Source: Nitrosophilus labii
Lineage (GTDB): Bacteria > Campylobacterota > Campylobacteria > Campylobacterales > Nitratiruptoraceae
Assembly: GCF_014466985.1 (NCBI RefSeq)
Contig: NZ_AP022826.1
Span: 992,001-1,056,000 of the forward strand
Reading direction: 5' to 3'
DNA: 64,000 bases
Shown here: positions 28,280 through 38,200 of the stretch, piece by piece
How positions within the stretch are numbered: the stretch's first letter is position 1
How the letters are laid out: each line of letters begins with the position of its first letter
The notes under the pieces: generated by a model
What the model saw: only the letters and a program-made list of their open reading frames with translations
Database searches by the model: none
What the model was told of the DNA's origin: nothing
Made by a program: the position numbers and the translations under genes

Positions 28280-29047
28280 TTAAACACTCTTCTCTTGACC
28301 TATTCTGTAAATCGCGAAATCATACTTAACAGGATCTAGCGGATCAAACTTTTTTAAATTTTCCGTAAGTTCCAGAGCAGCTTTTAAATCGCAAGTTTTT
28401 CTGTGCAAAAGTCCAATTTTTTTTGAGACGTTAAAAGTATGTGTATCAAGAGGTATGATAAGATCTTTTTTATCTACCTTTTTCCAAATCCCCATATCTA
28501 TACAATCTTTTCTTACCATCCATCTTAAAAACATATTCCATCTTTTATATGGAGAGAGTGTTGATACTTTTTTCATAGGCGGAGGATTGCCGATTAAAAA
28601 AGTATAGCCCTTGGAATCGTAAGAATTTACTTTTTTTAAAAGCGTTATTACTTCTCTTAAACCGTCTATTACGCTACTTTCTTTTTTATATCCCTTATAA
28701 AAGATATCCTCTAAAGAGTCTATTTGAGAAACTCTTTTTAATGTTATAAATATATTTGCTACGTCGGACGAGTTTTGAAAACGGTAATATAAATGTTTTG
28801 TCTCTTTTTTTATCTTCTCTTCACTCTCTTGCAGCAAAGAAAAATCGAGACTATCCAAAAATCTAACAATCAAAGAGGCTTTTCCGTAAGCAAACAGCGA
28901 GCAAATTAGAGCAACTTTTTCATCTTGATATCTTCTTGCAATCAAAATAGGATCTGGGTTTTCGTAACTTACTTCAAAAAAATTGTCTCTTTTTTCTACT
29001 TCTTTATCAAGTAATTTTTTTAATTTTTCCAAACTCCTAATTCCCAA
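28280..29047 (-). CDS. TIGR02757/DUF2400 family protein
   Basis: 255 aa. It matches the family pattern of NPDPILIARRY near the N-terminus, the FLRWMVRKDCID stretch and the HTFNVSKKIGLL segment followed by KFDPLDPVKYDFAIYRIG near the C-terminus. The family is widespread with no established function; the HhH-like C-terminal part recalls DNA-glycosylase folds. It lies 9 bases after lptB in the same direction. Confidence 0.83.
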   Translation of the reverse strand: MGIRSLEKLKKLLDKEVEKRDNFFEVSYENPDPILIARRYQDEKVALICSLFAYGKASLIVRFLDSLDFSLLQESEEKIKKETKHLYYRFQNSSDVANIFITLKRVSQIDSLEDIFYKGYKKESSVIDGLREVITLLKKVNSYDSKGYTFLIGNPPPMKKVSTLSPYKRWNMFLRWMVRKDCIDMGIWKKVDKKDLIIPLDTHTFNVSKKIGLLHRKTCDLKAALELTENLKKFDPLDPVKYDFAIYRIGQEKSV

Positions 29048-29056
29048 ATTAAATTC

Positions 29057-29779
29057 CTAAAATTTAAAATGTTCTCCCAGATAATGTTTTCTAACTTCTG
29101 GATCTTTAGCTATCTCTTCGCTAGTTCCCTGTGCCAAAAGCCTACCGTCTCTAATAACATAGGCTCTGTCACATACGCTTAAAGTCTCTCTAACGTTATG
29201 ATCAGTTATCAAAACTCCTATATTTATCTGAACAAGCTGTTCTATAATATTTTGGATATCTACAACGGCGATAGGATCCACACCGGCAAAAGGCTCGTCC
29301 AAAAGCAAAAATTTCGGCTCATTAACCAAAGCCCTGGCTATCTCGCACCTTCTTCTCTCTCCACCGCTTAGGCTTATGCCTTTTCTATGTCTTATAGGCT
29401 CTATGTTAAAAAGCTCCAAAAGTTCTTCAACCCTTTTTCTACGCTTTTTTTTATCAAGTTTTCCCGCCTCTGCCGCAAGCATAAGATTATCTTCTACGCT
29501 TAAGTCTTTAAAAATACTTGATTCTTGAGGAAGATACCCTATACCTATATTGGCTCGTTTGTGCAAAGGAAGGCGTGAAATCTCTTTATCATCAAAAAAG
29601 ACCTTTCCTTCTGTAGCTTCAACCAAACCGCATATCATATAAAATGTGGTAGTTTTACCGGCTCCGTTTGGACCCAAAAGTCCTACAACCTCTTTAGAGT
29701 TAACTTCCAAAGTTATATCTTCGACGATAGTCGTATTTTTGATTCTTTTTTTAAGATTTTCGGCTCTTAACTTATGCAT
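29057..29779 (-). CDS. lptB: LptB, LPS export ABC transporter ATP-binding protein
   Basis: ATPase of the LptBFG complex that extracts lipopolysaccharide from the inner membrane. 240 aa with Walker A GPNGAGKTT, Q-loop YLPQESSIFKDL, signature LSGGERRR, Walker B FLLLDEPFAGVDP and H-loop ITDHNVRETL, all close to LptB of other bacteria. It overlaps tsaE by 8 bases; lptA, lptC, lptF and lptG are not in the window. Confidence 0.94.
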   Translation of the reverse strand: MHKLRAENLKKRIKNTTIVEDITLEVNSKEVVGLLGPNGAGKTTTFYMICGLVEATEGKVFFDDKEISRLPLHKRANIGIGYLPQESSIFKDLSVEDNLMLAAEAGKLDKKKRRKRVEELLELFNIEPIRHRKGISLSGGERRRCEIARALVNEPKFLLLDEPFAGVDPIAVVDIQNIIEQLVQINIGVLITDHNVRETLSVCDRAYVIRDGRLLAQGTSEEIAKDPEVRKHYLGEHFKF

Positions 29780-30185
29780 CTGATACCTTGTAAACTCTTT
29801 TGTCCTCTTTTGTCTTTATATCGATAATAATATATTTAAATCCGGCCATCTTCAGTAAATTTTCTAGATTTTCATCTGCCCACTCTATAAAATGGACTCC
29901 TTCTTTTTCAAGTTCATCAAACAGTCCTAATTCTAAAAACTTCTCAAAAGAGGTTTGATAAAGATCATAATGGTAAATATCTCCCTCATAAACTTGCTGA
30001 ATGGAAAAGGTAGGTGAAGTAGCTTCCTCAACTCCTCTTTTTTTTGCAAACTCTTTAACTAAAGTTGTTTTTCCACTACCTAGATTGCCTTTTAATAGCA
30101 CAATTTTGTTATTTTTTAACTTCTCATCTAAAAAATCTAAAAGAATATTCAGCTCATATTCGGCTAAAATAAAAGTTTTCTCCAT
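29772..30185 (-). CDS. tsaE: TsaE, tRNA threonylcarbamoyladenosine biosynthesis ATPase
   Basis: 137 aa. ATPase component needed with TsaB and TsaD for the t6A modification of ANN-decoding tRNAs. Walker A is GNLGSGKTTLV, followed by TSPTFSI and the IEWAD motif. It overlaps lptB. The 352 bases between its start and trpD contain no gene; they hold a 178-bp hairpin repeat and a nested heptad palindrome, described separately. Confidence 0.93.
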   Translation of the reverse strand: MEKTFILAEYELNILLDFLDEKLKNNKIVLLKGNLGSGKTTLVKEFAKKRGVEEATSPTFSIQQVYEGDIYHYDLYQTSFEKFLELGLFDELEKEGVHFIEWADENLENLLKMAGFKYIIIDIKTKEDKRVYKVSDA

Positions 30186-30208
30186 AGATACTCCATAATT
30201 TCGGAATT

Positions 30209-30386
30209 GAGACCTCTGAAAAATTACAGATTGAACGAAGACTTTGAAATTTTAGCTTGAAAATTTTATGTTAGCTAAAAGGCTAAAAAAGTGCGCTTGT
30301 TTAGCACTTTTTAATAAAATTCTCAGCGTTAGTTTACTAAAAATTTCAACTCGCCTGAGTGAAATTTTGTAATTTTTCAGAGCATT
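30209..30386 (+). repeat. 178-bp hairpin repeat, copy A
   Basis: Non-coding element bounded by CTCTGAAAAATTACA and its reverse complement, with an outer shared border GAGAC at one end and GCATT at the other. It can fold over nearly its whole length into one imperfect hairpin, with a central stem AAAAAGTGC/GCACTTTTT. It matches the reverse complement of 44794-44971 over its whole length with scattered differences. It has no ORF. It is probably a MITE-like or structured-RNA repeat. Confidence 0.85.
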
Positions 30387-30387
30387 C

Positions 30388-30507
30388 AATTAGAAATTAG
30401 GAATTTGGTAAAGTAGTTGAGTGGTTGAGTAGTTCTTATTTCGTTACTACTCAACTGTTTTAACTTTTTTAACTACTTAACTAATTCCAATTTCCTAATT
30501 TCTAATT
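30388..30507. repeat. Nested heptad-type palindrome between hairpin repeat and trpD
   Basis: Three nested inverted repeats: 30388-30408 with 30487-30507 (one mismatch or so), 30411-30418 with 30471-30478 (perfect), and 30424-30433 with 30446-30455 (perfect, 10 bp). Units such as AATTAGA/AATTAGG/AATTTGG repeat about every 7-8 bases. It can act as a strong RNA hairpin downstream of trpD. Confidence 0.75.
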
Positions 30508-30537
30508 CCCTTCTATCCTCTTACCACCTTACCAGCC

Positions 30538-31530
30538 TTACCTGCCTAACTCATTCGACACTTCTACAATCTCTTTTAACTTTTTAATTGCCTTTTTACT
30601 TTCAATAGCCTCTTTTGCCATCTCTATACCCTCTTCTAGACTGCCTACTTTCTCATCAGCTACAAGTGCTGCAGCTGTATTTAGCAAAACAATATCAAGC
30701 TTTGCACCCTTTAGTTCTCCACTTAAAATATCCTTGGTAATTTTAGCATTCTCTTTAGCGTCTCCACCTAAAATCGCTTCAAATGGTGAAAAAGGAATAC
30801 CTACTTTTCTAGGATCGATTATAAACTCTTCTATATCACTCATTTCTACTTTAGCGGCATATGTTATATCACTTACGCTTATCTCATCCATACCATCCTT
30901 ACTACTGACAATGATCGCCTTTTTTGTATCGATCAAACTTAAAGCCTTGGCAATTTTAGGTATAAAACTTCTATCAAAAACCCCTAAAAGATATTTTTTG
31001 GCCCCCGCCGGATTTGTTAGAGGTCCCAATATATTAAAAATCGTTCTATGGGGAAGAGTTTTTCTTATAGGCATGATAAATTTCATAGCCGGATGATGGT
31101 TGATGGCAAAAATAAAACAAAAACCGGTCTTTTCAAGCATTTTGACCTGGTTTTGTGGGGATAGATTAAGATTTATTCCCAAAGCTTCTAGCATATCCGC
31201 ACTTCCGCTTTTACTAGTAATGCTTCTGTTTCCATGCTTTGCAACAAAACTTCCAAGAGATGCAAGCAAAATAGCTACAGTACTTGATACGTTGAAACTT
31301 CCGCTCTTATCGCCTCCGGTACCTACCACGTCTATTAGTTTTTCTCTTAAATCTTCGCTTACTGGAAGTTTGATAGAGTGTTCTCTCATAACACTAGCGG
31401 CAGCGGCAATCTCTTCTGGAGATTCGCCCTTTTCATATAAAGAGATTAAAAACTCTTTCGCATCCTTTTCATCCATTCTGTTTTCAAAAAGTTCGGTAAA
31501 TCTCTCATAAGCCTCTTTATAATCCATCAA
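30538..31530 (-). CDS. trpD: TrpD, anthranilate phosphoribosyltransferase
   Basis: Attaches the phosphoribosyl group to anthranilate in tryptophan synthesis. 330 aa with the PRPP motif GTGGDKSGSFNVST-like segment, KHGNRSITSKSGSADMLEALG, and the anthranilate-site region NILGPLTNPA. It stands alone without other trp genes here. Its start overlaps the antiporter stop by 4 bases. Downstream lie the nested palindrome and hairpin repeat. Confidence 0.96.
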   Translation of the reverse strand: MMDYKEAYERFTELFENRMDEKDAKEFLISLYEKGESPEEIAAAASVMREHSIKLPVSEDLREKLIDVVGTGGDKSGSFNVSSTVAILLASLGSFVAKHGNRSITSKSGSADMLEALGINLNLSPQNQVKMLEKTGFCFIFAINHHPAMKFIMPIRKTLPHRTIFNILGPLTNPAGAKKYLLGVFDRSFIPKIAKALSLIDTKKAIIVSSKDGMDEISVSDITYAAKVEMSDIEEFIIDPRKVGIPFSPFEAILGGDAKENAKITKDILSGELKGAKLDIVLLNTAAALVADEKVGSLEEGIEMAKEAIESKKAIKKLKEIVEVSNELGR

Positions 31531-32717
31531 TCATCCTTATATAGGTATTTTATGATAAAAGGAGGTATTATTGTCGTTGCTATTATAACTAAAACTAAGG
31601 CGGCGTATGTTACGTTATCTAAGATATTAGTCACTCTTCCCATTTCAGCAAAGATTAAACCCACTTCCCCTCTTGGAACCATAGAGACACCAACTATAAG
31701 CCTCTTTTTCATCTCTAATGGGATAAACATAGCTCCTATAATTTTGCCTATAATAGCCAATATAAAAATAGTTCCAAAAAGTAGCCAAATATAAGGCTCA
31801 CCCCAGGCTATCTCTTTTAGGTTCATCGAAAGACCTACAGCGACAAAGAAAAAAGGAGTAAAGACATAAACTAAAGGTTTTATCTCGTTTTCAAGTTTTT
31901 GAGAAAACTTAACATCGTGAGCAAGAGCTATTCCAAAAGGTAGGAAAAATCTTCTAGATAAAGCAAGCCCGGCCGCAAAGCCGCCTATGATCTCTGGCGC
32001 TCCTACTTTGTGAGCAAGCCAAGCGAAAAAGAGAACTAACATAAAAACGGAAGTTGGAAGGAGCCCGGGAATCTTGTTTGTATCATGATACTTTTTGATG
32101 AGATATGCCATTACCTTTGCAGCAATAGGCGCAATTATGAAAAATCCGACTATAAAGAGAAAAACTTTTGAGGCATGAACTAAACTAACCTCTCCAGCAC
32201 TTGAAAACTCATATAACAAAGCTAAAAGTATAACGCCTAAAATATCGTCTAAAACTGCGGCTCCTATAACTAGTTCTCCTTCTAGAGAATCGCGTTTTTT
32301 TAGATCTTGCAAAACTCTTACGGTTATACCGATACTTGTTGCGGTTATCGTTCCTCCTATAAACATTGAAACTACGATATCAAAACCGAAAAAGTAGTAC
32401 GAAACGGCCGTTCCAAAAATAAAAGGCAAAACAAATCCAGAAATCGCAACAAAAACAGACATCCAGCCTGTTTTCATTAACCTTTTTAGGTCAGTTTCCA
32501 ATCCTACTTCAAAAAGAAGTAAAATTATCCCTATCTCGGCTAAAAGTTTTAAAACTTCACTTAATTCAATAAATCCAAAAAAAGAGGGTCCTAAGATAAG
32601 TCCGGCAAGCAGTTCACCTAAAACCGGAGGTAAAGAGAGTTTCCTAAAAATCTCTCCAAAAAGTCTTGCACTAAAAAGTACTATTAAAATTACTAGAAAA
32701 AAATCGTGTGGCTGCAT
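31527..32717 (-). CDS. Cation:proton antiporter (CPA2/KefB-type membrane domain)
   Basis: 396 aa integral membrane protein with about 12 helices; motifs GELLAGLILGPSFFG and VLDDILGVILLALL, and GGFAAGLALSRR are typical of the Na+/H+ exchanger domain. It lacks a C-terminal TrkA-N domain, unlike KefB/KefC. It begins directly after the S4-domain gene and overlaps trpD. The transported ion (Na+ or K+) is not resolved by sequence. Confidence 0.88.
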   Translation of the reverse strand: MQPHDFFLVILIVLFSARLFGEIFRKLSLPPVLGELLAGLILGPSFFGFIELSEVLKLLAEIGIILLLFEVGLETDLKRLMKTGWMSVFVAISGFVLPFIFGTAVSYYFFGFDIVVSMFIGGTITATSIGITVRVLQDLKKRDSLEGELVIGAAVLDDILGVILLALLYEFSSAGEVSLVHASKVFLFIVGFFIIAPIAAKVMAYLIKKYHDTNKIPGLLPTSVFMLVLFFAWLAHKVGAPEIIGGFAAGLALSRRFFLPFGIALAHDVKFSQKLENEIKPLVYVFTPFFFVAVGLSMNLKEIAWGEPYIWLLFGTIFILAIIGKIIGAMFIPLEMKKRLIVGVSMVPRGEVGLIFAEMGRVTNILDNVTYAALVLVIIATTIIPPFIIKYLYKDD

Positions 32718-32963
32718 CTACACCTCTCTTACATATTCATCCATTTTGCTTTTTGGAATAGTTTTGGTTTCTGGTATCTTTAAAACTATATAACTTTTTT
32801 CTCCTTTTAGATATTTTATCGTTATTTTATCTCCTATTTTTACCTCTTTACTCGGTTTTACCAACACACCGTTTAAAAAAACCACATTGTTTGTGATCAT
32901 ATCTTGAGCTACGGCCCTTCTTTTAACGATATTGACCGCATTCATAAATTTATCGATTCGCAC
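32718..32963 (-). CDS. Small S4-domain RNA-binding protein
   Basis: 81 aa consisting almost wholly of an S4 domain (MRIDKFMNAVNIVKRR, AQDMITNNVVFLNG, VKPSKEVKIGD). It resembles HslR, the heat-shock protein that binds stalled 50S subunits, and YlmH-like S4 proteins. It overlaps ogt by 22 bases and touches the antiporter gene. Confidence 0.85.
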   Translation of the reverse strand: MRIDKFMNAVNIVKRRAVAQDMITNNVVFLNGVLVKPSKEVKIGDKITIKYLKGEKSYIVLKIPETKTIPKSKMDEYVREV

Positions 32964-33400
32964 TTTTCAAACTCCAAAAGTTTTCTTTTTATCTCAATCC
33001 CGCCGTTATATCCCCCTATCGTCTCTTTGGCAACTACTCTGTGACAAGGAACGATGATCATATAAGGATTTCTTTTCATCGTCATAGCCACGGCTCTATA
33101 ACTATGTGGTGATTTTACCATTTTTGCTACTTCAGAGTAGCTTAAACATTTACCAAAAGGGATATTTAAGACTGTATCGATAACTTTTTGTGTATATGAC
33201 GTTTTAAAAGGTTTCAAAGGAGGTAGCCATAAAGGCTGTTTTTTTTCAAAATAGTTATTAAACCAAAGTTTTGTAATCTCCGTAATTTCGTTTGGTTTTA
33301 TCTGCTCCTTTTTTTCTACTAATTCTATATTATATAAAAATCTATTACCTGCTGATATCTTAAGAGTCCCTATAAATGAATCGAAATAGTCTATATACAC
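32942..33400 (-). CDS. ogt: Methylated-DNA-protein-cysteine methyltransferase
   Basis: Suicide repair protein that moves the alkyl group of O6-alkylguanine to its own Cys. 152 aa with active-site motif VPCHRVV and the helix-turn-helix segment IPFGKCLSYSEVAKM. The N-terminal Ada-like subdomain is short, as in many Ogt proteins. It begins 2 bases after ubiD stops. Confidence 0.94.
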   Translation of the reverse strand: MYIDYFDSFIGTLKISAGNRFLYNIELVEKKEQIKPNEITEITKLWFNNYFEKKQPLWLPPLKPFKTSYTQKVIDTVLNIPFGKCLSYSEVAKMVKSPHSYRAVAMTMKRNPYMIIVPCHRVVAKETIGGYNGGIEIKRKLLEFEKCESINL

Positions 33401-33402
33401 TT

Positions 33403-35214
33403 TTATAATAGTCCGAATTTTTTTATAAATTCTTCATTAGTCTCAATCAAACCTCTTTTTTGTAAATCCTCTATTACCTTTTTATCACACAACACATCAT
33501 CGGGCCATTCCCTTTTGAAGCCGTCAAGCTCATTTTTGTTTGTAGCATCTACCATGATAAATGGCTCTAAAACTATATCTCTTTTTGCATCTATATTGTT
33601 TACAACTCTCCAAATCAACATATAAGGATTTTCCAAATCGTTATTTTTCTCATCAACAACTACTAAAATCTTTAGATATTTATTTAGCTCTTTTATATCT
33701 TTGAAAAACTCTTTTACGCTCCTTTTTTTATCATAAGTTATTACTACTATAGGATTTTTCGTCTCTTTTTTATACTGTTTAAGAGCTTTTACGTTTTTAT
33801 CTATATTTTGCATCACCTCTAGAAGCTCTTCATCTTTCAAAAGTTCGATCCCAAGCTCTTTTATAGGCTCTTTAGTAGCATCGATACCAAGTTTTCCACC
33901 AACAAACTGAATGTCGCTTGCATGGTCTAAGTGATCTATAACGCCTTCGCTGATTAAGATATTTTCTTTACTCACTCTATCTAAAATATATGTAGCCACA
34001 TTTTCATAATCGGTAAGCTTAGGAGAGTCTTCACCCATAAATATAGCGTGTTTAACAAAACTCATCTGTCCAACTCCCCAAAATGCGTGCATGAACTGCT
34101 TAGCGTGACCAGGATACATAACTTTCATATTAGCTAATATTAAGTTATGAAAAACTCCGTTTTCTGGCATATGATAATCGATGAGATCAGGTGCGGTAGT
34201 TTTTAGAAGCGGCAAGAAAATTCTTTCTGTTCCCCAACCCATATATTTATCTTCAAGAGGCGGTTTTCCTACAACGGTAGCTTGAAAAACAGGTTTTTCT
34301 TTTGAAGTTATCTTTGTAACTTCCATTACGGGAAAAGACTCTTTTAGAGTATAGTATCCGGTATGATCTCCAAAAGGCCCCTCAATCTCAAAAATGTTTG
34401 GATCCACATACCCTTCTATAACTATATCCACATCTTCCGGTATATAGATATCGTTTGTTAAAGATTTTACAAGTCTTGGATTTTCTCCTCTTATAAAGCC
34501 ATACATCAAAAGCTCGAATATACCGTGAGGCAAAGGAGCCTGCCCACACCAGATATAGAGAGGATCTCCTCCTATCGCTACGGTAACAGGCATTTTTTTT
34601 CCGGCTTTTTTGTACTCATGAAAAAAGTGGGCGCCGTCTTTATGGATCTGCCAGTGCATCCCTAACTTGGTTTTTGAGTATTGCTGTAGTCTATACATTC
34701 CAAGATTTTGCATATCTCCATCAAGACTTATTGTATAAACCTGCCCCATCGTTATAAACTTACCGCCATCTTTTGGCCAAGTTTTTAAAATCGGCAATCT
34801 ATCAAGATCTAAAGGAAGCTCTCTTTCTTGACAAATACCTCTACCATCCAATCTTTTAGGAAAAACGTTTTTTAGTTTAAAAAGCTTCATTATCAGTGAG
34901 ATTTTATCGCCAAAGCTTCTTGGAGGTTTTAGATGGAGTAGCTCTTCTATCTCTTTTGCAATTAGATCAGGATGTCGTCCTAAAATCTTAGTTGTCAGTT
35001 CAAAATTGGCAAATATATTCATTAAAACGGGCATATCATATTTTACGCCAAGCTCTCTATCTACCGGATTTGTAAAAAGTACAGGTTTAGAAATCTCCTT
35101 TTTTACTTCAATATAGGCTATATGAGGAATCTCAAGATTTACATCTAGCTCATCTTCTATAACCCTTAAACCGCCCTCTTCTTTTAAAAACTCTATAACA
35201 TTATCTATCTTCAT
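33403..35214 (-). CDS. UbiD-family decarboxylase, menaquinone biosynthesis
   Basis: 603 aa prenyl-FMN-dependent decarboxylase. Conserved stretches include GRGICQERELPLD, NLGMYRLQQYS, HWQIHKDGA and EGPFGDHTGYY. This length is that of the Campylobacterota UbiD-like proteins acting in the futalosine route to menaquinone rather than the E. coli enzyme of about 500 aa. In Campylobacter it follows hemC directly, as I remember; here the restriction island separates the two. Confidence 0.9.
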   Translation of the reverse strand: MKIDNVIEFLKEEGGLRVIEDELDVNLEIPHIAYIEVKKEISKPVLFTNPVDRELGVKYDMPVLMNIFANFELTTKILGRHPDLIAKEIEELLHLKPPRSFGDKISLIMKLFKLKNVFPKRLDGRGICQERELPLDLDRLPILKTWPKDGGKFITMGQVYTISLDGDMQNLGMYRLQQYSKTKLGMHWQIHKDGAHFFHEYKKAGKKMPVTVAIGGDPLYIWCGQAPLPHGIFELLMYGFIRGENPRLVKSLTNDIYIPEDVDIVIEGYVDPNIFEIEGPFGDHTGYYTLKESFPVMEVTKITSKEKPVFQATVVGKPPLEDKYMGWGTERIFLPLLKTTAPDLIDYHMPENGVFHNLILANMKVMYPGHAKQFMHAFWGVGQMSFVKHAIFMGEDSPKLTDYENVATYILDRVSKENILISEGVIDHLDHASDIQFVGGKLGIDATKEPIKELGIELLKDEELLEVMQNIDKNVKALKQYKKETKNPIVVITYDKKRSVKEFFKDIKELNKYLKILVVVDEKNNDLENPYMLIWRVVNNIDAKRDIVLEPFIMVDATNKNELDGFKREWPDDVLCDKKVIEDLQKRGLIETNEEFIKKFGLL

Positions 35215-35247
35215 AATTTCTCCTAATCTAACTTTTTTTAATATTGC

Positions 35248-38200
35248 TTATTTTCTCTCTATCAACTCATTTGCTAAAGCTTCAGCTTGTTTTAAAACTG
35301 TTTGAGTTGCAAGCTTTTGCATATCTGGAGGATATCCAAACTGTCTTAGTGTTCTTTTTATAATTACTTTTAGTTTTGCTCTTGCACTCTCTCTTATAGC
35401 CCAATCAATTGATGTATTTTCTCTTACCTTTTGAAATAAGACAGTTGCAAGCTCTTTTAATTTCTCTTTTCCCATAAGCTCTCTTGCACTTTCATTATCC
35501 GCAACAGCGCAGTAGAAGGCATACTCATATTCAGATAATCCAAGTTCATCTGGTTCTTTATCGCTTGCTTTAATCTCTTTGGCAAGTTTTATAAGCTCTT
35601 CTATGATTTCAGCTGCTGTTAGCAGTTTATTATTATACTTTCTTACAAGCTCTTCTAAAGATTCTTGCAAAGATTTGCTTTTTACTATATTCGTTTTGAT
35701 TCTTCCTTTTATCTCATCATTTATAAGTTTTTTTAAAGTCTCAATAGCTAAATTTTTATGTTTCATTGCTTTAATTTCATCTAAAAATTCATCAGAGAGT
35801 ATAGAGATATCTGGTTTTTTTAGCCCCGCTGCATCAAATATATCTATAACACCATTAGAGACTATTGCTTTATCGACTATCTGTTTTATCGCAGTTTCAT
35901 AATTTTGTGCGCTATTTTCGCTTCTTTCAAATTTTATAAGTCTTGATTTTACAGCTTGAAAAAAAGCTACTTCTTCTTTTATCTTTAAAGCCTTTGGATG
36001 AGGGATAGCAAGGGCATAGGCTCTTGAGAGTGCAGTGACCGCATCGATATATCTTTTTTTACCCTGTTCAAGTCCAAGTATAAAATCCTCCGCTTCAAGG
36101 ATGATGTTTAGTTTTTCTTGTGTGTCAGCGCTAAAATATCTTTTATAATCAAATCCGTAAAAGATATCTTTTACAACCTCAAACTTTTCAAGCATAATCT
36201 TAACTGCTTCTTCTTGGAGCTTTGCAGGCTCTCCTTTTCCACCACTTTCTGCATAGAAGTTTAAAGCCTCTTTCAAATCTGCAGCAATTCCTATATAATC
36301 AACAATAAGCCCACCCGTTTTATCTTTATAAACTCTATTTACCCTTGCAATTGCCTGCATAAGCGTATGCCCTTTCATAGGCTTATCGATATACATTGTA
36401 TGAAGAGATGGCACATCAAAACCTGTAAGCCACATATCAACAACTATTACAAGTTTTAGTTCATCATTCGGGTCCTTAAATCTATCTGCTAATGTTCTTC
36501 TTTGCTCTTTTGTTAAATGAAATTTTGTTAATTCTATCTCATCTGAAGAAGAGGTTGTCATAACAACCTTTATTTTTCCTTTTTTTAGTTCATCACTATG
36601 CCAATCTGGGCGTAAAGATACAATCTCATTATAAAGATTTATGGCTATCTTTCTTGACATTGCAACTATCATAGCCTTACCATCCATCACTTCAAGCCGT
36701 TTTTCAAAATGATCTACTATATCTTTTGCTATCTCTTTTATTCTTGGTTTTGTGCCTATTAAAGCTTCCAATTTTGCCCATTTTGTTTTTGCTTTTTCTA
36801 CTTCAGAGAGTCCTTTTTCATCAAGCTCTTTTTCATACTCTTTTATTAACCTTTTTCCTTCTTCTGTTAAGTTGACTTTTACAAGTCTGCTCTCATAAAA
36901 AATAGGCACAGTCGCCCCATCTTCTACTGCATTTGCTATATCGTAAATATCGATATAATTTCCAAAAACAGCGGGTGTATTTCTGTCTGTCTTTTCTACA
37001 GGTGTTCCAGTAAAAGCGATATATGTAGCATTTGGAAGTGCGTCTCTTAAATATTTTGCAAAGCCATATTTTATATCCCCTGATTTTTTATCCACTTTTG
37101 CTTGAAATCCATACTGAGTTCGGTGAGCCTCATCAACAATTACGATGATATTATCTCTTAGTGACAAAGTTTCATAAATATTTCCATCTTCTGGCCAAAA
37201 TTTATGTATAGTTGTAAATACTACTCCTCCAGCATCTACTTTTAAAAGCTCTTTTAAATGTTCCCTACTGTTTGCTTGAACAGGTTCTTGTCTCAAAATC
37301 TGCGAAGCAGAGGCAAAAGTATCAAAAAGCTGATCATCAAGGTCGTTTCTATCTGTGATAACTACTATCGTTGGATTATCTATCGTTTGGATAATTTTAC
37401 CTGCATAAAAAAGCATAGATATAGATTTGCCGGAACCTTGCGTATGCCACACAACTCCAGCTTTTTTATCTCCTTCTAGCTGATCTTTTACATCAGGCAG
37501 TCCATAACTTGCAGGCGGCTCTTTTACGATAAAGCTTGATCTGTTTTGACCAATCGCCCTTAGTGTTGATTTGATAGCTTTGTTTACGGCGTAGTATTGA
37601 TGATAAGCTGCAATTTTTTTTGTAGTTTGTATAGTGGTTTGCCCGTTTTTGTCTTCTTTTTTTGATTTATCAAACAAGATAAAAAATCTTATATAATCGA
37701 TAAGTGTTGGTTTATCTAAAAGCCCTTTTATTAGTATCTCAAGCTGACTCACTAGATGGGAAGCCTCTTTTTTGCCATCAGCAGATTTCCAAGCCATAAA
37801 TCTATCATATCCAGCCGATAAACTTCCTATCTTTGCTTCAAGGCCGTCTGATATGATTAATATTTCGTTATAGGTAAAAAGAGATGGAACTGTTTGTTTA
37901 TATGTTTGAAGTTGGTTGTATGCCGATTTTAGGCTCGCATTTTCATCTGTTGGATTTTTAAGTTCCATAACAATAAGAGGTAATCCGTTTATGAAAATAA
38001 CGATGTCTGGTCTTTTGTTGACACTATTTTCAATAACTGTAAATTGATTGACTACCAAAAAGTCGTTATTTTGGGGATTTTTAAAATCAATAAGCCATAC
38101 AATATCTCCTCTATCAACTCCATCTTTTGTGTATGTTACTTTTATACCTTGAGTTAGCATTTTATGAAAAATCTCATTGTTCGCTAACAAATTAGGCGTA

